Shown: positions 53,545 through 62,346 of the stretch, one piece after another
Layout of the letters: every line of letters begins with the position of its first letter
How positions within the stretch are numbered: the stretch's first letter is position 1
From: Saccharomonospora glauca K62
GTDB taxonomy: Bacteria; Actinomycetota; Actinomycetes; Mycobacteriales; Pseudonocardiaceae
Assembly: GCF_000243395.2 (NCBI RefSeq)
Contig: NZ_CM001484.1
Span: 602,089-666,088 of the forward strand
Direction: 5' to 3'
Length of the DNA stretch: 64,000 nucleotides
Made by a program: the position numbers and the translations under genes
Notes under the pieces: model-generated
Databases searched by the model: none
Told to the model about the DNA's origin: nothing
The model's input: only the letters and a program-made list of their open reading frames with translations

Positions 53545-54495
53545 ATGAGTCGAGCGACCGGAGCGGACGACGCGGAGCTGGCGATCCTGGTTCCGGGAGG
53601 CGGCGGGCAGCTCGGCCGCGATCTGGTGGCAGCGGGCCGGGCACTCGGCGAGCGGGTCGAGGTGATCGCTCCCGGCTCCGACGAACTGGACGTCACCGAA
53701 CCCGGAGCCGTGGTGGAGGCGGTCGCCGACCTCGCCGTCGGCGCGGCACAGACGGGACGCCGCGCGGTGGTGGTCAACGCCGCCGCCTACACGGCGGTGG
53801 ACGCCGCTGAGGAGAACGAGGAGACCGCGTTCGCCGTGAACGCCGACGGGCCGAGGATGCTCGCGGCCGTGTGCTCGTCACGCGGCGTACCGCTGGTGCA
53901 CGTCTCCACCGACTACGTGTTCCCCGGTGACGCCGAAAGGCCGTACGAGCCCGACGACCCGCTCGGGCCGCGCAGTGCCTACGGTCGCACGAAGGCCGCC
54001 GGTGAGGACGCCGTGCTCGGCTCCGGCGCGCTCGCGTGGGTGGTGCGCACCTCGTGGTTGTACGGCACGTCGGGACGCAACTTCGTGAAGACGATGATCG
54101 ATCTGGAGTCCACTCGCGACACTTTGTCCGTTGTGGATGATCAGGTCGGAAGCCCCACGTACTCGGCCGATCTCGCGCGCGGCCTTCTGGAACTGGCCGA
54201 ACGAATCGCGTCCGGCCGAGCTCCGAAGTCCACCGTGTTGCACTACGCCAACACGGGGGAGACCACCTGGTGCGGCCTGGCGCGTGCGGTCTTCGCCGAA
54301 CTCGGTGCCGATCCGCAGCGAGTCCGGCCGTGCACGACCGAGGAGTTCCCCCGGCCCGCGCCACGCCCGGCGTACTCGGTGTTGTCCACCGCCTCGTGGA
54401 CCGCGGCGGGGTTGTCGGCACCGCGTCCGTGGCGAGACGCGCTCGCGGCGTTCTTCGCCGATCTGCGGTCTCAGGACTCCAGCGCGCGGCGGTAG
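53545..54495 (+). CDS. rmlD: dTDP-4-dehydrorhamnose reductase
   Basis: A 316-aa SDR that makes dTDP-L-rhamnose with NADPH. ILVPGGGGQLGRDLV is the cofactor loop, followed by VVVNAAAYTAVDAAEENEE, HVSTDYVFPGDAERPYEPDD, SAYGRTKAAGE (YxxxK) and RTSWLYGTSGRNFVKTM. The ATG at 53545 has GGAGA about 7 nt upstream; GTG at 53539 is too close to it. rmlC (epimerase) and rmlA are not seen here. The last 25 nt overlap the convergent glycosyltransferase gene. Confidence 0.94.
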   Translation: MSRATGADDAELAILVPGGGGQLGRDLVAAGRALGERVEVIAPGSDELDVTEPGAVVEAVADLAVGAAQTGRRAVVVNAAAYTAVDAAEENEETAFAVNADGPRMLAAVCSSRGVPLVHVSTDYVFPGDAERPYEPDDPLGPRSAYGRTKAAGEDAVLGSGALAWVVRTSWLYGTSGRNFVKTMIDLESTRDTLSVVDDQVGSPTYSADLARGLLELAERIASGRAPKSTVLHYANTGETTWCGLARAVFAELGADPQRVRPCTTEEFPRPAPRPAYSVLSTASWTAAGLSAPRPWRDALAAFFADLRSQDSSARR

Positions 54496-55553
54496 GCCGC
54501 GAGTGTGGTCTCCGCGCATCGGCGCCAGGTGAAGCTCGCCGCGTGCGCCCTGCGGGTCGCCGACGCCGAGGCGGCGGGTGGCTGCGCGGCGGCCTCGCGC
54601 AGGGCCTCGGCGAGTGCGTCGACCTCGCCGTACGGCACCAGCCGCGCGAGTCCGCCGGACACCTCGCGCAGGGTGGGCACGTCGGTGCACACGACGGGCA
54701 CGTCGCACGCCATCGCTTCGAGGACGGGGAGTCCGAATCCTTCGTCACGGGACGGCAGCACGAGCGCCGACGCGCCGGCCACCACCCGCTGAAGATCTAC
54801 ATCGGACAAATAGCCGACGTGCACCGTGCGGTCGGTGAGCGGGAAGCGACCGGGGCCCGCGAAGACGAGAGGCGGCAGATCCGGGGCGGCCTCGTGTGCT
54901 CGCAGCAACCAGTCGAGACCCTTGCGGGGTCCGGGTGCGCCCGCGAACAACAGGTACTTGTCCGGCAACCCGAGCTGCTGGCGTTTCTCCCCGGTGGGTG
55001 GCCTTCCGGTGAACCAGCCCGCGTCGACCCCGAGCGGGGTCACCTGGATCTTGTCGCGGTCGACGTCGAGGCGCTCGGCCACCGAATCCGCCACCGCGGC
55101 CGTGGGAGTGCAGATCACGTCGGCCAGTGCCGCGCCTCGCCGGACCAGGCTCGGAAGCTGCCGGTCGCTCGGGGCGAGTTCCTCGGGCGCGTCGAGGAAG
55201 GCCAGATCGTGGATCGTGAGCACCTTCGCGGCCCGCACGGCGCCGGGAAGGACGAAGTTGGTGCCGTGCACCACGTCCGTCAACCCGGCGAACGCTTCGA
55301 CGGGAGGAAACTCCGAGCGCAGCCAGGCCGCCCGCAGCAGTCGCGCCGCCACGGGCATTCCTCGGGCCCGAACCCCGTGGGGAAGCACCGTGCGGAGGCG
55401 TCGCCACCCCCGCAGGGTGAACGCCACCGCCCTGGTGTCCACGTCGGACAGCGAGGCCAGGGCCTCGGACAGCGAGGCCGTGTAACGGCCGATGCCGGTG
55501 CGAGGCCCGAGCAGAGGCGTGCCGTCGAGCAACACACGCAGCCGTCTAGCCAC
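54471..55553 (-). CDS. Glycosyltransferase family 4
   Basis: A 360-aa GT-B enzyme. The N-terminal TPLLGPRTGIGRYTASLSEAL is the acceptor-side glycine loop. KYLLFAGAPGPRKGLDWLLRAHEAAP marks the start of the donor domain, and SALVLPSRDEGFGLPVLEAMACDVPVVCTDVP is the EX7E-type donor-phosphate motif of GT4. It probably adds a hexose from an NDP-sugar to a lipid-linked glycan in the cytoplasm. The stop overlaps rmlD by 25 nt and the start overlaps the upstream GT2-GT4 gene by 8 nt, so those two are coupled. Confidence 0.9.
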   Translation of the reverse strand: MARRLRVLLDGTPLLGPRTGIGRYTASLSEALASLSDVDTRAVAFTLRGWRRLRTVLPHGVRARGMPVAARLLRAAWLRSEFPPVEAFAGLTDVVHGTNFVLPGAVRAAKVLTIHDLAFLDAPEELAPSDRQLPSLVRRGAALADVICTPTAAVADSVAERLDVDRDKIQVTPLGVDAGWFTGRPPTGEKRQQLGLPDKYLLFAGAPGPRKGLDWLLRAHEAAPDLPPLVFAGPGRFPLTDRTVHVGYLSDVDLQRVVAGASALVLPSRDEGFGLPVLEAMACDVPVVCTDVPTLREVSGGLARLVPYGEVDALAEALREAAAQPPAASASATRRAHAASFTWRRCAETTLAAYRRALES

Positions 55554-58068
55554 GGCCCAGCCTCCGACGAGCGACTTTCCGAACTCGGCCGGCCACTCGG
55601 CGGGCGAGCTCCGACGGGCCTCCCTCGGCGAGATACGACTTCACCAGGTCGAGGTCACGGCGCACCAGCTCCCTCTTGCTCAACGGCGGGGCCGGTGCGA
55701 GGTGATCCGCGCCGGGAAGGCGGTCGGCCGCGGGCCGGGGGTCGCGACAGAACTCCACGAGCGGGCGTAGCACGTTCGGCCACGTGAACCGCTCCGCCAC
55801 GGCCGCTATGCGGTCGCGGCAGTCCCGCGCGAACTCGGTGTCGTACAGGCAGCGCTCCAACGCGTCGGCCAAGGCCCCCGGGTCCTCCGCGGGCACCACG
55901 ACCCCGAGGCGTTCCTCACGCACCAGGTCGGCGAAGGCGTCGCCGTCGGTGGTGACGATCGGCAGCCCCGCCCAGAGGTAGTCGAGCACCCTGGTGCGGA
56001 ACGCGAACATCGTCTCGACGTGCTCGTAGTGGGTGGTGACGCCGCAGTTCGCGTCGAGCAGCCAGTTCTGGCGCTCGTGGTAGGGCACCCACTGCTCGTT
56101 GAAGAACACGTGCTTGCCGGTGAGCCCGAGGTCCTCGGCCAGCCGCCGGGTCCGTGCGGCGATGTCCATCTCGCCGACCTCGGGGTTCGGGTGCTTCATG
56201 CCCAGGAACACGAGCCGGGCGTCGGGACGGTTCTCGCTCAGCGTCTCGAAGGCCCGTACGAGCGTGAGCGGATCGAACCAGCTGTACACGCCGCCCGCCC
56301 ACAGCACCACGCGGTCATCGTCGGCCAGCCCGAGCGCGGAACGCAGGCCGGGGCCCGTCCGGCGAGGCGGTTCGGCGGACAGGCCGAACGGCACCACGGC
56401 CAGAAGGGACCGGGTGGTCGGGTCGGCGTCGTAGAGCTGGGGCGACAACCTGCCGAGCGCGGTGAGGTGGCCCAGCCAGAAGTGTCGCTGCCGCTCGGAG
56501 GCGCACAGGAAGAAGTCCCCCCGCCGCAACTGGGCGTCGAGTACGCGGGTGACCCCGGCGAGATCGGCCTCCCGCCGGTCGTCGGGAGCGTCCTTGCCCT
56601 GTTCGAGCAGCTCCAGGTGCATGGGGTCGTACACGTCGCAGACGACGATCTTGTGCGCGTACTCGTGTTTCAGCGAGGGCGCCATCTCCAGCACGTGGCC
56701 CTGGAGGATCACGACGTCGGCCCACGCGATGTGCTCGGTGAGGCCCTGTCTCGTCGAGGCGGTGACGGTGAACGGCGCGGGCGGCGGGTCCACCATGGGA
56801 TTGACGCTCACCAGCCGCACGTCGTGCTCGGCCGACAGCACGGAGGCGATGTTCCAGGCGCGGATGGCGGGCCCCGCCATCCGGCTGCTCAGGGTGTCGC
56901 CGGTGATGACACAGACGTTGCGGCGCTTGCCGAACGTCTGCTCGATGCCGAAGATCTCGGTGAGGATGTCGTGCGCGGCGAGGTAGCGCGGCAACGGGTA
57001 CGCGGGTTCGAGCGCCTTGCGCAGCAGCGGCATCAGGTCGGCGTCGGTGCGGACCCGCTTGGCCTGTTCCTCGGCCCTGGCCTCGCGCAGCGACGGCAGG
57101 CGGTCCACGAACGCGTCGATGGCGAGCACCCCGGCCAGCGCGCCTCGGGACACCGGGACCGGTGTCGTCTCGGGCGGCCCCACGCCGGAGGCGAGGTCGA
57201 GTAGCGTCGGGTCGAGTTCGCCGCGCGCGGTGGCCCGCCGTACGGCGAGCGCCAGGGCCGCGGGGAGCACCGTCGCCAGCGTCTCGTCGGACAGGTTCTT
57301 GTAGAGCGCGCAGAGCGCGTTGCGCTCCAGCAGGAACGTCTCCCGTCCGCTGTCGGGAGTGTCCACAGCGGACATCGTGCCGTGGTGGCGGTGATAGGCG
57401 ATCGAGTCGGGCACGTAGCGCACCCGCCAGCCACGCAGGTTGAGCCGCCAGCCGAGGTCGACGTCCTCGTAGAACATGAAGAAGTCGTCGTCGAACCCGC
57501 CCAGCTCCGCGAACACGCTCGCGCGGACGAACATGGCCGACCCGGTGGCGAACAGGACGTCCTTGGCGACGTCGTGCTCGGCCTTTGGCAGGTCGGCGAT
57601 CGGGGTGTCGGCATGACGCTTGTAACCCATGCCGAACCACGTCAGTCCGCCGTCCACGAAGTCGGCGCGCTCACCGTCGAGGTCCAGCACCTTGCTCGCG
57701 ACCGCCCCCACGGTCGGTTCGTCGCGCAACACCTTCACGGCGGCGTCGATCCAGCGCGGATGCGGCCGGGCGTCGTTGTTGAGGAACGCCAGCACCGTGC
57801 CGTTCGCGTGCCGGGCCCCGAGGTTGCAGCCCCCGGCGAAGCCGAGGTTGCGGTCGGAGGGCACGACTCGCGCGGAGGGCACGGCCGCCGCGATGCGGTC
57901 GGCGTCGTCGCCCGGCGAGGCGTTGTCGACGCAGATGATCTCCAACCGTGGGTGATCCAGTTCGGTGAGCGCCCGTAGGCACGCGATGGTGTCGTCGGCT
58001 CCGCGGTAGTTCACCACGACGACCGAGACCAGCGGAGTCGTGTTCCGCGTCGTATCCCCCTGGACCAA
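55546..58068 (-). CDS. Bifunctional GT2-GT4 fusion glycosyltransferase
   Basis: An 840-aa protein with two enzymes in one chain. The GT2 domain (about 12-260) has VSVVVVNYRGADDTIACLRAL, IICVDNASPGDD, NLGFAGGCNLGAR, AFLNNDARPHP (DxD-like NDA) and FFMFYEDVDLGWRLNLRGW. After a linker the GT4 domain (about 355-770) begins VCVITGDTLSSRMAGPAIRAW and shows VVLWAGGVYSWFDPLTLVRAF and LPIVTTDGDAFADLVREERLG. It may add two successive sugars. The start chosen is TTG at 58068, with GGAAGGAG about 5 nt upstream. GTG at 58110 overlaps the preceding gene and lacks such a site. Confidence 0.88.
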   Translation of the reverse strand: MVQGDTTRNTTPLVSVVVVNYRGADDTIACLRALTELDHPRLEIICVDNASPGDDADRIAAAVPSARVVPSDRNLGFAGGCNLGARHANGTVLAFLNNDARPHPRWIDAAVKVLRDEPTVGAVASKVLDLDGERADFVDGGLTWFGMGYKRHADTPIADLPKAEHDVAKDVLFATGSAMFVRASVFAELGGFDDDFFMFYEDVDLGWRLNLRGWRVRYVPDSIAYHRHHGTMSAVDTPDSGRETFLLERNALCALYKNLSDETLATVLPAALALAVRRATARGELDPTLLDLASGVGPPETTPVPVSRGALAGVLAIDAFVDRLPSLREARAEEQAKRVRTDADLMPLLRKALEPAYPLPRYLAAHDILTEIFGIEQTFGKRRNVCVITGDTLSSRMAGPAIRAWNIASVLSAEHDVRLVSVNPMVDPPPAPFTVTASTRQGLTEHIAWADVVILQGHVLEMAPSLKHEYAHKIVVCDVYDPMHLELLEQGKDAPDDRREADLAGVTRVLDAQLRRGDFFLCASERQRHFWLGHLTALGRLSPQLYDADPTTRSLLAVVPFGLSAEPPRRTGPGLRSALGLADDDRVVLWAGGVYSWFDPLTLVRAFETLSENRPDARLVFLGMKHPNPEVGEMDIAARTRRLAEDLGLTGKHVFFNEQWVPYHERQNWLLDANCGVTTHYEHVETMFAFRTRVLDYLWAGLPIVTTDGDAFADLVREERLGVVVPAEDPGALADALERCLYDTEFARDCRDRIAAVAERFTWPNVLRPLVEFCRDPRPAADRLPGADHLAPAPPLSKRELVRRDLDLVKSYLAEGGPSELARRVAGRVRKVARRRLGRG

Positions 58069-58094
58069 CAGAGCTCCTTCCCGCCCGCGCAAGA

Positions 58095-59048
58095 CTACTG
58101 TCCGGCCCACCGTCGCCAGACGTCACCTCGGCCCAGCACGCTTCGTCGTCGCACCTCCGCGCGCTGTCGCAACGTCGAGGGCAGCCGGAGGGCGACGTCG
58201 GCCAGGACCCGGCAGCGCAGCGGGACCCGGAAGTTCGCGGCCTTCGGGACCTCCTCCGAGCGTCGGGCCCGCCGCAGCGGCAGCACGGCCGTGAGAGCCG
58301 CGAACCTCGCCAGTTCCCGTGCGGCCACCACCGGGGGAGCGCACCGCAGCAGCGTCAACAGCCGGTTGCGTTCGTTCCACCGGTGGAACCGCGCGGAGCC
58401 GGGCCGGGTGCTGGCCCCGTGACGGTGGACCACCACCGCGTCCGCCGCGACGGCGACGTCGTAGCCGGCCAGTCGCAGTCGCCACGCCGTGTCGGTGTCC
58501 TCGTAGTAGCAGAAGAAGTCGGCGGGCACACCTCCCACCGCGCGGAGGGCGTCGGTGCGCAGCAGCACCGCGCCGCCGCAGAAACCGAACGGGCGCCGAG
58601 GTTCGGTCAGGTCGGCGCCGTGTCCGTCGGCGGTCAGGCACACCCCGAGGGACTGCACCTCGCCGCCGGCGTACCGCATCAGCGAGCCGACCGCGCCCAG
58701 TGCGGGGTCGGCGAGCAGCGTGTCCTCCAGCGCGGAGAGCCACCCCGGCCGTGGCACGGCGTCGTCGTTCAGCCACGCCACCAGAGGCGTCTCGACATGC
58801 GCGAGCGCCGCGGCGACCCCGCCCGCGTAGCCGGTGTTGCGGGGCAGTCGGAGCACCTCGGGACGGCTCGGGTGTCGCGCCAGCAGGGTCGCCGTGCCGT
58901 CGTCGGACGCGTTGTCGACGACGAGGGTGCGGTGTGGACGGTCCTGCGCGGCGAGCCCGTCGAGGCAGGCGGTGATGTGGTCCGCTCCGCGCCAGGTGAC
59001 CACCACGACGGTGGTGAGGGGGTCCGAGGGCGTGGCGCTGGTCGGCAC
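58095..59048 (-). CDS. Glycosyltransferase family 2
   Basis: A 317-aa GT-A enzyme, similar to rhamnosyltransferases. It has TTVVVVTWRGADHITACLDGL, TLVVDNASDDGT, RLPRNTGYAGGVAAAL, PLVAWLNDDAVPRPGWL with the DD metal motif and DFFCYYEDTDTAWRLRLAGYD with the catalytic acidic ED(T)D. The start is GTG at 59048 with TATCCT 6 nt upstream, hence probably leaderless. The long in-frame extension to 59603 reads antisense through the divergent GT4 gene and is not real. It is the first gene of the leftward glycosyltransferase operon. Confidence 0.9.
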   Translation of the reverse strand: MPTSATPSDPLTTVVVVTWRGADHITACLDGLAAQDRPHRTLVVDNASDDGTATLLARHPSRPEVLRLPRNTGYAGGVAAALAHVETPLVAWLNDDAVPRPGWLSALEDTLLADPALGAVGSLMRYAGGEVQSLGVCLTADGHGADLTEPRRPFGFCGGAVLLRTDALRAVGGVPADFFCYYEDTDTAWRLRLAGYDVAVAADAVVVHRHGASTRPGSARFHRWNERNRLLTLLRCAPPVVAARELARFAALTAVLPLRRARRSEEVPKAANFRVPLRCRVLADVALRLPSTLRQRAEVRRRSVLGRGDVWRRWAGQ

Positions 59049-59088
59049 CGGGGCAGGATAGCCCGCACGACGGCGGCAGAATGGTCGC
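59049..59088. promoter_or_regulatory. Compact 40-bp divergent promoter with two leaderless -10 boxes
   Basis: Only 40 bp separate two divergent start codons. Leftward, TATCCT (59055-59060) ends 6 nt before GTG at 59048. Rightward, CAGAAT (59077-59082, one mismatch to TANNNT) ends 6 nt before GTG at 59089. Both -35 regions must lie inside the opposite coding sequence or overlap the opposite -10 box, so the two promoters probably compete. Confidence 0.5.
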
Positions 59089-60171
59089 GTGCCGGAACTC
59101 GTGGTCGTCGCCGAGCAACTGCTCGCCCCCGTGCCCGGTGGTACCGGCCGGTACACCGCGCAACTGCTGCGGGCATTGGCCGCCACCGCGCCGCCCGGCT
59201 GGACGGTGACCGGCGTCGTGGCCCGGCACGCCGAGGTGGAGGCCGCCAGGGTCGAGGGCGTCGCGGGACCTCGGGTACTGCCCCTGCCGCCGAGGGCGCT
59301 CGTGGCGATGTGGGAGGCGGGGATACCGCTGTGGCCGGGAGGCGATGCCGTGCACGCGCCCACGCCGTTGGCCCCGCCGAGGGCGCCCCGTGGCCGTTCG
59401 TTGTCGGTGACGGTGCACGACACCGTTCCCTGGTCGCACCCGGAGACCCTCACCCGCCGAGGAGCGCGCTGGCACCGGCGGGTGATCGCGCGAGCGGCAC
59501 GGCGGGCGGACGCCCTCGTCGTGCCGACGGAGGCCGTGGCCCGTGATCTCGCACGTCGGCTGGCGGTGCGCGTGCCGGTCCGCGTGGCCGGACACGGTGT
59601 CACCGACCTCGGGGCCCCCGCGCCCGTGCCCGACCTGCCCGACCGCTACGTGCTGGCCGTGGGCACCGTGGAGCCCCGCAAGGGGGTGGACGTGCTGGTG
59701 ACGGCCGTCGCCGAGGTGGCGCGGTCGGACGAGTCCGTCTCCCTGGTGCTCGTGGGGCAACCCGGCTGGGGTGGTCTGGACCCCCTGCGGATCGCCGCGG
59801 ACCGCGGCCTCGCCGAGAGCCGGGTCCGGTTGCTCGGCAGGGTCACCGACCGCGAGCTGGCGACCGTGTTGCGGGGCGCGAGCGTCCTCGCCATGCCGAG
59901 TCTCGCGGAGGGCTTCGGGTTACCCGTGCTGGAGGCGATGGCGGCGGGAGTCCCCGTGGTCCACAGCGACGATCCCGCGCTGGTGGAGGTGTCCTCCGGT
60001 GCGGCGATGGTGGTGCCGCGCGGGGACGCGCGAGCCCTCGCGGAGGCGTTACGGCGCGTCCTTGCCGACTCCGCCCTCGCCGCACGTCTTCGCGCCGACG
60101 GGAAGCGGAGGGCGGCCGAGTTCACGTGGGTGAGGGCCGCGAAGGCGGTCTGGGCCGGACATACCACGTAA
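59089..60171 (+). CDS. Glycosyltransferase family 4
   Basis: A 360-aa GT-B enzyme. It has LLAPVPGGTGRYTAQLLRAL, the VTVHDTVPWSHPETL acceptor-domain segment common to WbaZ-like mannosyl/rhamnosyltransferases, YVLAVGTVEPRKGVDVLVTAVAEV and SVLAMPSLAEGFGLPVLEAMAAGVPVVHSD (the EX7E donor motif). GTG at 59089 is probably leaderless. It is followed 61 nt downstream by another GT4 gene with a separate promoter. The acceptor and donor sugar cannot be told from sequence. Confidence 0.9.
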   Translation: MPELVVVAEQLLAPVPGGTGRYTAQLLRALAATAPPGWTVTGVVARHAEVEAARVEGVAGPRVLPLPPRALVAMWEAGIPLWPGGDAVHAPTPLAPPRAPRGRSLSVTVHDTVPWSHPETLTRRGARWHRRVIARAARRADALVVPTEAVARDLARRLAVRVPVRVAGHGVTDLGAPAPVPDLPDRYVLAVGTVEPRKGVDVLVTAVAEVARSDESVSLVLVGQPGWGGLDPLRIAADRGLAESRVRLLGRVTDRELATVLRGASVLAMPSLAEGFGLPVLEAMAAGVPVVHSDDPALVEVSSGAAMVVPRGDARALAEALRRVLADSALAARLRADGKRRAAEFTWVRAAKAVWAGHTT

Positions 60172-60220
60172 CGTAGGCAACGGTTTGTCAAATCCGGACC
60201 AACGTCACTCTGACGGGTCG

Positions 60221-60226
60221 TAGGCT
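60221..60226 (+). promoter_or_regulatory. Probable -10 element of the GT4 gene at 60233
   Basis: TAGGCT is followed by GCACGG and the GTG at 60233, the same 6-nt leaderless geometry as the neighbouring genes. Confidence 0.5.
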
Positions 60227-60232
60227 GCACGG

Positions 60233-61375
60233 GTGCCCGAACCGCGTGTGTTGATCGACGCCACGGCCGTGCCGGCCGACCGCGGAGGAGTGGGCCGGTA
60301 CGTCGACTCCCTCATCGCGGCCCTCGACGAGAACGGCGCCCGCCTCACCGTGGTCTGCCAGGCGCGTGACGCGCAGTTGTACTCGAAGCTCGCCCCGCAC
60401 TCGCGCATTGTGCACACCGCCCAGTCCACGGCCACCCGGACGGCGCGGCTCACCTGGGAACAGACCACGCTGCCGGGCCTGGCCCGCAGGCTCCGGGTCG
60501 ACGTCGTGCATTCCCCGCACTACACGATGCCGTTGGCCGCGCGGACGGCGTCCGTGGTGACCTTGCACGACGCCACGTTCTTCACCGACCCCGTCCTGCA
60601 CTCCTCGGTCAAGGCTCGGTTCTTCCGGGCGTGGACCGTGACGGCGCTGCGCCGGGCGTCGTTGTGCGTGGTGCCCAGCCTCGCCACGGCCGACGAGCTG
60701 CGTCGGGTCACGCGCGTGCGAGGCGCGGAACTCCACGTGATCCGCCACGGTGTGGACGTCGACCGCTTCCACCCGCCGACGCCGGAGGAGGTCAAGGCCG
60801 CGCGGGACGCGGTGGGGCTCGGCTCGACGCCGTACGTCGCGTTCCTCGGGGCCCTGGAGCCCCGCAAGAACGTTCCCGCGCTGATCAGGGGTTTCTCCCT
60901 CGCGGTCGCCGACCTGCCCGATCCGCCCGCGCTGGTGCTGGCCGGGCAGCCGGGATGGGACTCGCAGGTGGAGCAGGCGCTGGCCGACGCGCCGCTGCGG
61001 TTGCGCGTGATTCGCGCGGGATACCTGCCCTTCGACACGCTCGCCGGATTCCTGGGCGGTGCCGAACTCGTCGCGTACCCGAGCCTGGGGGAAGGTTTCG
61101 GGCTCCCCGTGCTGGAGGCGATGGCCTCGGGAGCGTGCGTGCTCACCACCCGGCGGCTGGCCCTGCCCGAGGTCGGGGGCGACGCGGTGGCGTACTGCGG
61201 GGTCGGTGCGGGCGACGTCGCCGTGGCACTGCGGGAGTTGCTCGACGATCCCACGCGCCGCGCCGAGCTCGCGCAGGCCGCGCTGCGGAGGGCCAAGGAG
61301 TTCTCGTGGTCGGCCAGCGCCGAGGCCCATCGTGAGGCCTACGAGCGGGCATGGCACCGCCACCGCCGGGCGTGA
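60233..61375 (+). CDS. Glycosyltransferase family 4
   Basis: A 380-aa GT4 enzyme. It shows VLIDATAVPADRGGVGRYVDSLIAAL, SVVTLHDATFFTDPVLHSSVK, YVAFLGALEPRKNVPALIRGF and ELVAYPSLGEGFGLPVLEAMASGACVLTTRRLALPEVGG. It is a paralogue of the gene just upstream, with the same domain order, and likely acts in the same glycan pathway. GTG at 60233 is probably leaderless. It is followed after 76 nt by the WbbL-like gene. Confidence 0.9.
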   Translation: MPEPRVLIDATAVPADRGGVGRYVDSLIAALDENGARLTVVCQARDAQLYSKLAPHSRIVHTAQSTATRTARLTWEQTTLPGLARRLRVDVVHSPHYTMPLAARTASVVTLHDATFFTDPVLHSSVKARFFRAWTVTALRRASLCVVPSLATADELRRVTRVRGAELHVIRHGVDVDRFHPPTPEEVKAARDAVGLGSTPYVAFLGALEPRKNVPALIRGFSLAVADLPDPPALVLAGQPGWDSQVEQALADAPLRLRVIRAGYLPFDTLAGFLGGAELVAYPSLGEGFGLPVLEAMASGACVLTTRRLALPEVGGDAVAYCGVGAGDVAVALRELLDDPTRRAELAQAALRRAKEFSWSASAEAHREAYERAWHRHRRA

Positions 61376-61451
61376 CCCTTCGGAGCGGCGGAGTTCGGGG
61401 CCGGTGGTCGCCCGGTACCGGCGGCCGCCGAGATCCCCGTGAGGAGGAGCG

Positions 61452-62333
61452 GTGCACAATGTCGGCGTGACGGAGCCGAAGACGTACGGTGACGAGGTCG
61501 CCGTGGTGACAGTGACCTACTCGCCGGGCGAGACCCTGGACCGCTTCCTCGACACGTTGGAGAAGGCCACCGACCGTGACGTCACGGTGGTGCTCGCCGA
61601 CAACGGGTCCGTCGACGGGGTACCGGAGAAGGCGGCGGCCGAGCGCGACAACGTCCACTTCGTCCCCACCGGCGGAAACCTCGGTTACGGCGGCGGCGTC
61701 AACGCCGGTGTCGCCACCCTCGGTGACGAGGTGGGGTGGATCGTCATCGCCAACCCCGACCTCGAATGGGACCCCGGCTCGCTGGACGAGTTGCTGAAGG
61801 CCGCGAAGCGCTGGCCGCGGGGAGGGGCGTTCGGTCCGCTGATCCGGGAGCCGGACGGGTCGGTGTATCCGTCGGCACGGTTGCTGCCGTCACTGGGCCG
61901 AGGGATCGGGCACGCCGTGCTCGGCAAGATCTGGCCCGGAAACCCGTGGACCCGCTCGTACCGGCAGGAGACGCAGGCCCCCACCGAACGCACCGCGGGC
62001 TGGCTCTCCGGTTCGTGCCTGTTGGTGCGCAGGTCCGCGTTCGACTCCGTCGCGGGCTTCGATTCCCGCTACTTCATGTACTTCGAGGACGTCGACTTCG
62101 GTGACCGGCTCGGCCGGGCCGGGTGGCTCAACGTCTACGTGCCGTCGGCGAGCGTGATGCACATCGGCGGGGTGTCCACGAGCAAGGCCTCCAAGCGCAT
62201 GCTCGCGGCCCACCACGACAGTGCCTACCGCTACCTCGCCGACCGACACACGGGGCTTTTGTGGAAGCCGGTGTTGGCCGCCATCAAGCTGGGTCTCGCG
62301 GTGCGGCTGAAGGTGGAGACCCGCGGCGCCTGA
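61452..62333 (+). CDS. wbbL: WbbL-like GT2 rhamnosyltransferase
   Basis: A 293-aa GT-A enzyme resembling mycobacterial WbbL (Rv3265c), which adds rhamnose to decaprenyl-PP-GlcNAc to start the arabinogalactan linker. Seen are VAVVTVTYSPGETLDRFLDTL, VVLADNGSVDGVPEKA, PTGGNLGYGGGVNAGV, WIVIANPDLEWDPGS and SRYFMYFEDVDFGDRLGRAGW. The rhamnose genes, LCP genes and nucleotidyltransferase nearby support the role. There are two starts: GTG 61452 has GGAGGAG closely upstream, while GTG 61467 lies 6 nt after a CACAAT box and would be leaderless. Confidence 0.87.
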   Translation: MHNVGVTEPKTYGDEVAVVTVTYSPGETLDRFLDTLEKATDRDVTVVLADNGSVDGVPEKAAAERDNVHFVPTGGNLGYGGGVNAGVATLGDEVGWIVIANPDLEWDPGSLDELLKAAKRWPRGGAFGPLIREPDGSVYPSARLLPSLGRGIGHAVLGKIWPGNPWTRSYRQETQAPTERTAGWLSGSCLLVRRSAFDSVAGFDSRYFMYFEDVDFGDRLGRAGWLNVYVPSASVMHIGGVSTSKASKRMLAAHHDSAYRYLADRHTGLLWKPVLAAIKLGLAVRLKVETRGA

Positions 62334-62346
62334 GGCGGGCCCGCGA

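Noticed and set aside
59049-59603. Longer GT2 protein starting at 59603
   Set aside because: The extra 185 codons are antisense to the divergent GT4 gene and show no GT2 homology.
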